A stretch of DNA of 64,000 bases from Glaciihabitans arcticus (GTDB lineage: Bacteria; Actinomycetota; Actinomycetes; Actinomycetales; Microbacteriaceae): positions 1,736,001-1,800,000 of the forward strand of contig NZ_SISG01000001.1 in the NCBI RefSeq assembly GCF_004310685.1, given 5' to 3'. Below, piece after piece: positions 33,026 through 40,821 of the stretch. How positions within the stretch are numbered: the first letter of the stretch is position 1; every line of letters begins with the position of its first letter. The translations under genes and the position numbers were made by a program. The notes under the pieces were generated by a model. It saw only the letters and a list, made by a program, of their open reading frames with translations. It had not been told where the DNA came from and ran no database searches.

Positions 33026-34129
33026 TCAAGAAACTCCGTTTTCGTCGTGAACTCTGGCAATGAGCAAATCGGCAATGACCTCGGCGGCGGCTCTCATCTC
33101 TTGACTTCGAGCGTTCGGCGTCGCACGACCCGGCGAGACGAAACCGCTTTGAATCCAAAGGTCGGCCGAAGGGCTAAAGTCCAAGTCGCTAAGGAAGCCG
33201 CTGAAAGCGCCGCCGATCGCCAATGCGTCCACCCCCGTGGCTTCACAAGCTGCCCAAAAAGATGCAGCAACAACCCGAAGCGTAGTGGAGCTCAAGAGAA
33301 TGCTCCGCGATCTAGTCTCCTCGAGTTCCTCCGCAGTAACCCCTGGCCGCAGTTCTGGCCGCGCCGAGAGAAGAGCATCAAAGAACACAGATCCACGAGT
33401 TCGAATTTGGTCTTCATCGAAGCGCGCCGAATCTTTGACGCGGCCCGATCCGCCTACAAAGAGACGCTTGAGCGCGTCATGCAGCGCCGCAAGCGTGAAG
33501 AGATTACCGTCGCCAGGCTGAGTCCGAGAGCCTTCCCTATCGACGCGACCTTCGAGCAGTGGATGATTGTCAGCGAGCTCGGCTGCCACGCGAGCAAACG
33601 GGTCGCGCGTGTCGTACGACACGTTCAATGCTTTCGAAACCTTCCTGGCAGTGTTATTCATGTCAGAAAACATCTGGCGTCTCTTCGCCAGGTCGTGCTC
33701 AACGTAGATGAGGAGCGCAGTTGACTGAGAACCGAGGTCTTGCACGGCATCTATGGCAAGTCGAATACCCTCACGCCGGTGCTGCCCGTCAATGCTCCGG
33801 AGTCTTGCATTAAGCGGAAGCCTGAGTAGACCAATGTTTGATCCCTTCTCGACCTCCGTGAAACTTCCCTCGAGATCGACCGCGTAGGTGATGGCCCCGA
33901 GCGCATATTCGGTTGGGTTGGACGTTATGTACTGCGCAATTTGGCGCGCATGGCCAGCGTCAAGCGCTCGCTGAGACCGGTCGTCAGCAGGTTCCATGTC
34001 GATCGGAAAGAAGTTATTCAACACAGCGTTCGATGGAAGCGTCAGGTACAAAGTTCGCGAGCCCTGTTGACCGCGAAGCGCTGGAAGCGAAAGACCTGTC
34101 GTCTGAAAAATACTGGATGAATCTGTCAT
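33026..34129 (-). CDS. DGQHR-domain (DndB-like) protein
   Basis: A 367-residue protein with the defining motif IDGQHRREGI (DGQHR at 114-118) and the second family signature FSDMNNTARKVSKALN (154-169) followed by YDTRDP. DndB represses or modulates DNA phosphorothioation (dnd) operons, and relatives occur in other defence loci. No dndC, dndD or dndE gene is in the window, so this is an orphan copy. It is encoded upstream of and coupled to the GHKL ATPase (one-base gap), and divergent from a DNA methyltransferase. It may regulate the module or sense DNA modification; that is inference. Confidence 0.85.
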   Translation of the reverse strand: MTDSSSIFQTTGLSLPALRGQQGSRTLYLTLPSNAVLNNFFPIDMEPADDRSQRALDAGHARQIAQYITSNPTEYALGAITYAVDLEGSFTEVEKGSNIGLLRLPLNARLRSIDGQHRREGIRLAIDAVQDLGSQSTALLIYVEHDLAKRRQMFSDMNNTARKVSKALNVSYDTRDPFARVAAELADNHPLLEGRVDREGSRTQPGDGNLFTLAALHDALKRLFVGGSGRVKDSARFDEDQIRTRGSVFFDALLSARPELRPGVTAEELEETRSRSILLSSTTLRVVAASFWAACEATGVDALAIGGAFSGFLSDLDFSPSADLWIQSGFVSPGRATPNARSQEMRAAAEVIADLLIARVHDENGVS

Positions 34130-34132
34130 AAC

Positions 34133-34190
34133 TATAATTTATACATACCTTATTCGACCGTCAAGCTTCACGGCAGATAATTTATAAATG
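34133..34190. promoter_or_regulatory. A+T-rich divergent promoter region of the methyltransferase and DGQHR genes
   Basis: On the plus strand TTCGAC (34153-34158) and GATAAT (34176-34181) are separated by 17 bases, a good -35/-10 pair for the methyltransferase. The sequence ATAATTTATA occurs twice (34134-34143 and 34177-34186), the left copy adjoining the DGQHR start and suited to a minus-strand -10. Between the boxes CCGTCAAGCTTCACGG (34158-34173) is a near-perfect palindrome that could be an operator. Confidence 0.5.
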
Positions 34191-34257
34191 TTCTCGCGCC
34201 GAGATCAATTGGGTCGCTGCGCTGACATGTCCTCCCGTGCCCGTACTCTTGATTCAC

Positions 34258-35334
34258 ATGAAGGCCACGACTATCCGAGTTCTCGATCTGTTCGCGGGCG
34301 CGGGCGGGTTGACGGCGGGATTCAGGGAATCTTCAACCCGCTTTGAGACCGTTCGCGCGGTAGAGATGGACCTCGCCGCCGCTGCTTCTTACGAGGCAAC
34401 GTTTGGCACAGATCTCACATACGCTGGCCCAATCGAAAAGTGGCTCGATGAGGAGAGCGTTCCCACCGCGGTGGACATCGTCGTAGGCGGCCCCCCATGC
34501 CAGGGCTTCTCTACCCTCGGTAAGCAGAATGAGGAGGACTCCCGAAATTCTCTGTGGGTGCAGTATGCAACCACCATCGTGCGAACGCAGCCTAAGTACT
34601 TTGTCGTCGAAAACGTCGCTGCGTTCGCCAAGTCGCGCCAGTTCAAAGATTTCCAGGACGCGGTCAAACCAGACGGTGCGTTGGCGGATTACGATTTCGA
34701 CTTCCAGGTACTAAACGCAGCTGACTTCGGAGCGTTCCAATCTCGGAAACGAGCTGTGCTTATTGGGCACCACCGAGACCTTGCCGCACCAGGCTTCCCT
34801 GAAGCAAGCCACAGTGTCTTGTCGCACAGGACAGTTCGAGAAGCCTTCGACGGAATCGACTGGCAAACCGGAAGCAACGAACTACCCCCAGACAGAACCA
34901 CGACGCTGGGTGGCAGAACTTTCGCTGGAAGCTTCACGCGCGATGAGCTTCACCTTGGTAGAGATTACGCCAGCATTTCCCAGAAACGATTCGCGGCCAT
35001 TCCCATCGGTGGAAATCGATTCGATCTGCCCGAGCAATTGAAGGCGGACTGCTGGAAAAAACATACATCGGGGTCCGGCGATGTAATGGGTCGCCTTCAC
35101 TGGGATAAGCCGTCCGTGACCATTAGGACTGAGTTCTTCAAACCAGAAAAGGGACGATACTTGCACCCTGAAGCCATGCGCGCGATCACTCACTACGAAG
35201 CCGCAATCCTGCAGGGGTTCCCTCCGTCACATAAGTTCGTCGGTTCGAAGACGGCGATCGCAAAGCAGATAGGCAACGCTGTTCCCATCCCGCTAGGGAC
35301 TGCGATTGCGAATCGTCTACTAGCCCAGTTTTGA
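34258..35334 (+). CDS. dcm: DNA (cytosine-5-)-methyltransferase
   Basis: A 358-residue C5-cytosine methyltransferase, complete in its motifs: I (LFAGAGG, 11-17), IV with catalytic Cys81 in GGPPCQGFST, VI (VVENV, 116-120), VIII (QSRKRAVLIG, 161-170), a target-recognition region of moderate size (about 215-300), and X (KQIGNAVPIPLG). It transfers methyl from SAM to cytosine at a specific site; specificity cannot be read. A GTG at 34237 is an alternative start. It is divergent from the DGQHR and ATPase genes and shares their low G+C, so it probably marks host DNA for this module. Confidence 0.93.
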   Translation: MKATTIRVLDLFAGAGGLTAGFRESSTRFETVRAVEMDLAAAASYEATFGTDLTYAGPIEKWLDEESVPTAVDIVVGGPPCQGFSTLGKQNEEDSRNSLWVQYATTIVRTQPKYFVVENVAAFAKSRQFKDFQDAVKPDGALADYDFDFQVLNAADFGAFQSRKRAVLIGHHRDLAAPGFPEASHSVLSHRTVREAFDGIDWQTGSNELPPDRTTTLGGRTFAGSFTRDELHLGRDYASISQKRFAAIPIGGNRFDLPEQLKADCWKKHTSGSGDVMGRLHWDKPSVTIRTEFFKPEKGRYLHPEAMRAITHYEAAILQGFPPSHKFVGSKTAIAKQIGNAVPIPLGTAIANRLLAQF

Positions 35335-35385
35335 TATCTCGCCACAACCAGTTATTTGTGGCCGATCGCTGTCAGCCGCCCCTGC

Positions 35386-35394
35386 CACACTTGC
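35386..35394. repeat. right copy of the 9-base direct repeat flanking the low-G+C block
   Basis: CACACTTGC, identical to 30572-30580. It lies between the methyltransferase stop and the recQ start, where base composition returns to that of the host. Confidence 0.35.
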
Positions 35395-35397
35395 GCA

Positions 35398-37506
35398 GTG
35401 ACTGACACCCGATGCGCTGCCCTTGAGATCCTGCGCACCCTCGTGGGGCGCGAGGATGCGGACTTCCACGAGGGGCAGTTCGAGGCCATCGAGACGCTCG
35501 TCGACGGCCGCCGGCGCGCGCTCGTTGTGCAGCGCACCGGGTGGGGCAAGTCGGCGGTGTACTTCGTCGCGACCCTGCTGCTGCGGCGACAGGGGCGCGG
35601 CCCGACCGTACTCGTGTCGCCACTGCTTGCGCTCATGCGGGACCAGATCGCCGCGGCATCCCGAGCCGGAGTGCGGGCCGTCGCCATCAATTCGACCAAC
35701 CCGCACGAGTGGGCCGATGTGCAGGCAGCACTCGCGCGCGACGAGGTCGACGTGTTGCTGGTCTCGCCCGAGAGACTGAATAACCCGAGCTTTCGCGAGA
35801 ACCAGCTGCCCGCACTCATCAACCGCATCGGCATGCTCGTCGTCGACGAGGCGCACTGCATCAGCGACTGGGGGCACGACTTCCGTCCCGACTATCGGCG
35901 GCTGCGCGACCTCATTTCTCACATGCCGGTGGATGTCCCGGTGCTGGCCACCACCGCAACCGCCAACGAACGCGTGGTTGCTGATGTTGCGGAGCAGCTC
36001 GGCAGTCTCGATACGGCCGCGGGCGGCCTACTCGACCAGCCAGTTGTCACCATTCGGGGGCCTCTTGCTCGCGCGTCGCTGCGGCTCGGTGTGCTGCGAC
36101 TGCCCGACTCGAAGACCCGCCTCGGCTGGCTGCTCAGCCACCTCGCCGACCTGCCCGGCAGCGGCATCATCTACACGCTGACTGTGAGCGCCGCCGAAGA
36201 TACCGCGCGCCTCCTCAGAGACGCAGGCCACAACGTGCGCGCCTACACCGGCCAAACCGACCCCGCCGAGCGGGAGGAATCCGAGGGGCTCCTCAAAGCG
36301 AACCAGGTCAAGGCGCTCATCGCGACGAGCGCGCTCGGCATGGGCTTCGACAAGCCCGACCTCGGCTTCGTGCTGCACCTGGGCGCGCCGTCGTCCCCCG
36401 TCGCCTACTACCAGCAGGTCGGTCGCGCCGGCCGCGCCACCGAGAACGCCGACGTGCTGCTGCTGCCCGGCCCCGAAGATGAAGCCATCTGGACGTACTT
36501 CGCCACCTCATCCATGCCGTCCGAGGAGCGCGCCAGCTCAGTGATCAAGGCGCTCTCCGACACCCCGCTGTCGACCCCCGCGCTCGAGGCGATCGTCAAC
36601 ATCCGCCGCACCCCGCTCGAGCTGCTGCTCAAGGTGCTCGACGTCGACGGCGCCGTGCAGCGCGTGCAGGGCGGCTGGATCGCCACCGTCCGACCGTGGA
36701 CCTACGACGCCGAGCGATACGAGCGCATCGCCGCCGAACGCATCGCCGAACAGCAGCACATGCTCGACTACGAGACCACCGACCGCTGCCGCATGGAGTA
36801 CCTGCAGCGCTCCCTCGACGACGACACGGCAACCCCGTGCGGACGCTGCGACAACTGCGCCGGGGTCTGGTTCCCGAGCGACATCGCGTCGGACGCGGCT
36901 GAGAGCGCAGCGTCATCCCTCGACCGCGTGGGAGTGCCGATCGAACCGCGCGCCCAGTGGCCCACCGGAGCCGATCGACTCGGCGTGCCGGTCAAGGGCC
37001 GCATCAGCGTCGACGAGCGGTACGACGAAGGCCGCGCGCTCGCCCGGCTCACCGACCTCGGCTGGGGCAACACCCTGCGCACCCTGTTCGCGCCGAATAC
37101 TCCGGATGCCCCGGCCTCCCCGGCCCTCATCGCCGCATGTGTGCGCGTGCTCGCCGACTGGCCGTGGGCCGCCCGCCCGGTCGCGGTGGTGGCGATGCCC
37201 TCGCGCTCGCACCCGTTACTCGTGGAATCGGTCGCGCGCGGGCTCGCGGAGGCCGGGCGGCTCGACTACCCCGGATCCCTCTCGCTCGTGGAAGGCGGCC
37301 CCGAGGGCGAGCCGGGCGGCAACAGTGCGTACCGGCTGAGCTCGGTCTGGGGCAGGTTCTCGTCGGAGCTCGACCTGCCGAGCGGTCCCATCCTCCTGGT
37401 CGATGACCTCGTCGACTCCCGCTGGACCCTCACCGTCGCCGCCCGCGAGCTCCGCCGCGCTGGGGCAAACAGCGTTCTCCCATTCGCGCTCGCGCTGCGC
37501 GGGTAG
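35398..37506 (+). CDS. recQ: RecQ-type DNA helicase with C-terminal phosphoribosyltransferase-like domain
   Basis: The 702-residue protein starts at the GTG at 35398. The helicase core has Walker A RTGWGKS (46-52), DEAH (150-153) with the RecQ-specific CISDWGHDFRPDY, and motif VI QVGRAGRATENA. A zinc-binding segment follows (CRMEY...CGRCDNC, about 460-485). The last 170 residues resemble a PRPP-binding domain ending in ILLVDDLVDSRWT, with acidic residues as in PRTase loops. RecQ unwinds DNA in repair and recombination; the PRTase-like part may bind a nucleotide. It has host-like G+C, unlike the block just upstream. Confidence 0.9.
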   Translation: MTDTRCAALEILRTLVGREDADFHEGQFEAIETLVDGRRRALVVQRTGWGKSAVYFVATLLLRRQGRGPTVLVSPLLALMRDQIAAASRAGVRAVAINSTNPHEWADVQAALARDEVDVLLVSPERLNNPSFRENQLPALINRIGMLVVDEAHCISDWGHDFRPDYRRLRDLISHMPVDVPVLATTATANERVVADVAEQLGSLDTAAGGLLDQPVVTIRGPLARASLRLGVLRLPDSKTRLGWLLSHLADLPGSGIIYTLTVSAAEDTARLLRDAGHNVRAYTGQTDPAEREESEGLLKANQVKALIATSALGMGFDKPDLGFVLHLGAPSSPVAYYQQVGRAGRATENADVLLLPGPEDEAIWTYFATSSMPSEERASSVIKALSDTPLSTPALEAIVNIRRTPLELLLKVLDVDGAVQRVQGGWIATVRPWTYDAERYERIAAERIAEQQHMLDYETTDRCRMEYLQRSLDDDTATPCGRCDNCAGVWFPSDIASDAAESAASSLDRVGVPIEPRAQWPTGADRLGVPVKGRISVDERYDEGRALARLTDLGWGNTLRTLFAPNTPDAPASPALIAACVRVLADWPWAARPVAVVAMPSRSHPLLVESVARGLAEAGRLDYPGSLSLVEGGPEGEPGGNSAYRLSSVWGRFSSELDLPSGPILLVDDLVDSRWTLTVAARELRRAGANSVLPFALALRG

Positions 37507-37516
37507 CGTGGAACCC

Positions 37517-37801
37517 ATGACCGACGTCGCCGCCAACCACCTGCACGCCGAGCTGGTCGACCGACCGCAGCGGGGCATCATGCGCCTGCGCTTCTGGGTG
37601 CTCGCGATCCTGGGTGCGATGTTCCAGCACGAGGGCCCGGCGGTGTTCGACCTGGTCGTGCGCCGCAACGACACCGGGCGCGAGATCATGCGCACCCCGG
37701 CCGACGTGATGGACCCGCAGCATCTGCTCGACACCGTCGAAGACGACCTGGAGACCAAGACGGTGGCCGAGTTCCTCGCCGAGTGGCGCGTGATCGAGTA
37801 G
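37517..37801 (+). CDS. small conserved-looking protein of unknown function
   Basis: A 94-residue protein beginning at the ATG 10 bases after recQ. It is acidic overall, with a short hydrophobic WVLAILGAM stretch near 28-36 that is too short for a clear membrane helix, and a C-terminal helical TKTVAEFLAEWRV segment. I do not recognise it. Its stop codon overlaps the GTG start of the CPBP protease gene by one base, so recQ, this gene and the protease gene form a probable operon. Confidence 0.65.
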   Translation: MTDVAANHLHAELVDRPQRGIMRLRFWVLAILGAMFQHEGPAVFDLVVRRNDTGREIMRTPADVMDPQHLLDTVEDDLETKTVAEFLAEWRVIE

Positions 37802-38568
37802 TGCTCTCCCCCACCAACCCGTCCACACCGTGGGTGCTGGCCGTTGTACTGCTCGGTCTGCTCGTGCTGCTGGTGGTGCGCGCCATCCGCAAAGACAAGC
37901 GCGAGTACCGCCGCTTCAAACGCATGCGCGCCACCAAACCGCGGCAGCGCCAGTTCCGCCGCTGGGTGACCCAGTCGTTCCTCCTGTTCGGCATCTCATC
38001 ACTGGTCGTGCTCGCTTTGGCGGGCCAGTTCATCCCGCTGCTACTGGATGACGTCAACCAGTGGAACTGGGTCGCGTCGGCCAGAGCCGCGTTCGAGGCC
38101 GGCGGAGCGCTCTCGATCGGCATCCTCGTCGCCGTGATCGTGCTCGTCGTCGGTGGGGCCGTGGGTGGAATCATCGCCGCTCGCAACGAGGAGGACATCC
38201 CCTCGCTCGGTGACGTGCAGGCGCTGCTCCCGCGCAACCGCGCCGAGTTGCGCTGGGGCGCCGCGCTCTCCCTCAACGCAGGGCTCGTCGAGGAGCTGCT
38301 GTTCCGGCTGGCTCTCCCCGCGGCGATCTTCGGGATCACCGGCAGCGCCCTCGCCGCGATCGTGGTCAGCCTCGTGATCTTCGGGCTCCTGCACGTCTAC
38401 CAGGGCGTCGCCGGCATCGTCGGATCGCTCATCATCGGCACGATCCTCATGGTCATCTACCTGGCCAGCGGCAGCATCTGGATAGCGATTGTCGCCCACG
38501 CGCTCGTCGACCTGCGCTCGCTCGTGCTGATCCCGGTGGTGCTGTTCAAGGTACACAAGGTTCGGTGA
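37801..38568 (+). CDS. CPBP family intramembrane metalloprotease
   Basis: The 255-residue protein has about six membrane segments, with the active-site motif EELLFR at 164-169, a His in FGLLHVYQG near 204, and a further His in VAHALVDLRS near 236. This is the CAAX-protease/bacteriocin-processing (Abi) pattern. Such proteases cleave within the membrane; some give bacteriocin self-immunity. The GTG at 37801 was chosen because it overlaps the previous stop codon. Substrate unknown. Confidence 0.9.
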   Translation: MLSPTNPSTPWVLAVVLLGLLVLLVVRAIRKDKREYRRFKRMRATKPRQRQFRRWVTQSFLLFGISSLVVLALAGQFIPLLLDDVNQWNWVASARAAFEAGGALSIGILVAVIVLVVGGAVGGIIAARNEEDIPSLGDVQALLPRNRAELRWGAALSLNAGLVEELLFRLALPAAIFGITGSALAAIVVSLVIFGLLHVYQGVAGIVGSLIIGTILMVIYLASGSIWIAIVAHALVDLRSLVLIPVVLFKVHKVR

Positions 38569-38570
38569 TC

Positions 38571-38615
38571 GATTTCTGGTTGATTGAGTAGGCCGCCCGC
38601 GGCCGTATCGAAATC
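38571..38615. repeat. partial copy of a TTGAGTAG...GTATCGAAA repeat
   Basis: Contains GATTGAGTAGGCCG and CCGTATCGAAATC with inverted ends GATTTC/GAAATC, matching the left half of the element at 59017-59100. It lies between the convergent CPBP protease and MFS genes and reaches the MFS stop codon. It may act as a shared terminator. Confidence 0.6.
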
Positions 38616-40029
38616 AGGCGGCCTTCACCACAGGCGTCTTCGGCATCGCCACCGCGGCGAGCAGCGTGAGCACCGCGGCAACCCCCACCGCCACGAACAC
38701 GGCGACCGACGCTGAGGTCACGGCCGCGGCATCCGGAGCCGACGACGACCCGCCGGCCGCCAGGAAGATCGAGTTCGCGATGGCGCCGAAGATGGCGACA
38801 CCGATCGCCGACCCGACGGAACGGGCGAACATGTTGGTGCCGGTGGCGACGCCGCGCTCGTTCCACTCCACGCTGGACTGGGCGGCGATGAGGGACGGGG
38901 TGGCGACGAGGCCCATGCCCAGTCCCATCACGAAGCAGCTGACGGCAACGATGATGATGGATGGCATGCTGGCGGTCGCGGCCAGGATCGCGGCCCCGAC
39001 GATCACGAACACCATGCCCACGAGTGCCGTGTTTCGGAAGCCGATGCGGAGGTAGAAGCGCCCCGAGAAGGTGGCGGCGATCGGCCAGCCGATGGTCAGC
39101 GCGGCTAGGGCCAGGCCGGAGAGCAGGGGCGAGGCGCCGGTCGCGCCCTCGAGGTAGGTGGGCACGTACGAGGTGAGGCCGATGAGCACGGCGCCTGTGC
39201 CGAACGCGATGAGCGAGGTCGTGAGGAGGAGAGGTCGCGCGAACACCCACAACGGCAGCACGGGTTCGGCGGCGCGGCGCTCGGCCAGCACGAAAGCAAC
39301 GAGCAGGGTGGCCCCGGCGGCGAAGATGATGAGGGATTGCGGCGAGTTCCACGCCCACGCCTGCCCGCCCTCGAGCACACCGAGGATCAGCAACGTCAGA
39401 CTCGCCGTCAGGAGCGTTGCGCCGAGGTAGTCGACCTTGTGGTCGCGGCGCTCGATCTTCTCGTGGAAGGAGCGCACGAGCATCCAGCCCGCAATGATGC
39501 AGAGGGGGATGTTGACGAAGAAGATCCAGCGCCAGGTCAGGTACTCGCTGAACACGCCGCCCAGCGTCGGGCCGACGACCGAGGAGATCGCCCACACGCT
39601 CGCGAGGTAGCCCTGCGTCTTGGCACGTTCGGCGACCGTGTAGATGTCGCCCGCGATGGTGATCGACATCGGCTGCACCGCGCCGGCGCCGAGACCCTGC
39701 ACCGCGCGGAAGGCGATCAGGGCGGGCATGCTCCACGCGAGGCCGCAAAGCAGCGAGCCGAGCAGGAACAGGCCGACACCGATGAGGATGATCGGCTTTC
39801 GTCCCACGATGTCGCTGAGTTTCGCGTACACCGGGACGCTCACGGCCTGCGCCAGGAGGTACACCGAGAAGAGCCACGGGAAGGCGGCGAAACCGCCCAG
39901 GTCTTCCACGATGCTGGGCACCGCGGTCGCGAGGATCGTCGCGTCGATGGCCACGAGGCCCGTGCTGAGCATCAGGGCGATCAGGATTGGGCCGCGCTCT
40001 GAGCGGAAGCCGACGTCGAGGGTAGTCAC
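38614..40029 (-). CDS. MFS drug-type exporter (DHA2, EmrB/QacA-like)
   Basis: The 471-residue protein has about fourteen membrane segments. Signature loops are LSDIVGRKPII between helices 2 and 3 (about 69-79) and the motif C region in SSVVGPTLGG near 147-156, typical of proton antiporters. The N-terminal helix has AIDATILATAVPSI, the usual DHA2 segment with an acidic residue in the membrane. It probably exports drugs or metabolites. It starts with GTG and has no adjacent regulator on the same strand. Confidence 0.9.
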   Translation of the reverse strand: MTTLDVGFRSERGPILIALMLSTGLVAIDATILATAVPSIVEDLGGFAAFPWLFSVYLLAQAVSVPVYAKLSDIVGRKPIILIGVGLFLLGSLLCGLAWSMPALIAFRAVQGLGAGAVQPMSITIAGDIYTVAERAKTQGYLASVWAISSVVGPTLGGVFSEYLTWRWIFFVNIPLCIIAGWMLVRSFHEKIERRDHKVDYLGATLLTASLTLLILGVLEGGQAWAWNSPQSLIIFAAGATLLVAFVLAERRAAEPVLPLWVFARPLLLTTSLIAFGTGAVLIGLTSYVPTYLEGATGASPLLSGLALAALTIGWPIAATFSGRFYLRIGFRNTALVGMVFVIVGAAILAATASMPSIIIVAVSCFVMGLGMGLVATPSLIAAQSSVEWNERGVATGTNMFARSVGSAIGVAIFGAIANSIFLAAGGSSSAPDAAAVTSASVAVFVAVGVAAVLTLLAAVAMPKTPVVKAA

Positions 40030-40066
40030 TGGTTAAGCAAGCTGGGCGGAGGTTCGGACATTCCCG

Positions 40067-40699
40067 CTATTCGTCAGTTTCGTCGTAGAGGTGCAATCCG
40101 CCCTTCGGCACCGTGAAGCCGACGCGGGCGGCCGTCTGGTCGACTCGCTTCTTCTGAAGCTCCGCGCGCTCGCGAACGAACTCGCCCACCTCCGCGGTCG
40201 CCCACCGACCCTCGGGCGTGCCCGCGTCAAAGCCGAGGTTCTCGATCTCGAGGTAACGGGAGATCTCGAGATTCAGGTTCCAGATGTCGGCGTGCGGTGT
40301 CGTCGAGTCGCTCCACTCGTCCACGTAGCGAGTCAGCTTCATCACGTTCTCTGGGTCAGCGACGTGCTGCCGCGCGCCGGTCGGAAGCATCTCGGTGAGG
40401 AGGAAGCCCGCGAGCAGTCCGAGCGAGAGTCCGATCAGGCCGAGGAGGATATAGGTGCCGGCCTCGCGAGCGTCCCAGGCGAGGAACCCGAGGCCGAGCG
40501 TCAGCCCGGCCGTGGACAGCACGATCGTCGCGAGATAGATCAGGGTCGTGAGCGCGGCGTAGTTCTTCTGTCCATTCGAGTCGTGCCAGCGGGCGATTGC
40601 GTCATCGATCGAGTCGGCGGCCGGATCCACGACGTACCAGTCCCACTCCCCGTGCTTCTGTCCGCGAAAGACGCCATAAGGCTTGAGAGGTTGGGGCAT
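40067..40699 (-). CDS. membrane protein of unknown function
   Basis: A 210-residue protein with a hydrophilic N-terminus (PYGVFRGQKHGEWDWYVVD), two adjacent transmembrane helices (about 55-77 and 82-103) and a charged helical C-terminal domain of about 100 residues containing RRVDQ-type basic helices. I chose the ATG at 40699; another lies 20 codons upstream. Family not recognised. It sits downstream of nothing obvious and is followed by the MFS exporter gene 37 bases later. Confidence 0.6.
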   Translation of the reverse strand: MPQPLKPYGVFRGQKHGEWDWYVVDPAADSIDDAIARWHDSNGQKNYAALTTLIYLATIVLSTAGLTLGLGFLAWDAREAGTYILLGLIGLSLGLLAGFLLTEMLPTGARQHVADPENVMKLTRYVDEWSDSTTPHADIWNLNLEISRYLEIENLGFDAGTPEGRWATAEVGEFVRERAELQKKRVDQTAARVGFTVPKGGLHLYDETDE

Positions 40700-40821
40700 G
40701 GGTTCATCGTAGGGGTTTCTGGGCTTTAGGCTCCTCTCCTCCACAGTTGCTATCGCCACGACTTGTCCACAGATTATGCTGGTCAGGGGCTGTATTGCTT
40801 CTACGGTGATATTATTGGGGT

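Noticed and set aside
35398-37506. RecQ as the fourth gene of the defence block
   Set aside because: Its G+C is host-like (about 72% in a hand-counted line), it is on the far side of the 9-base repeat, and it continues into a normal operon with two downstream genes.
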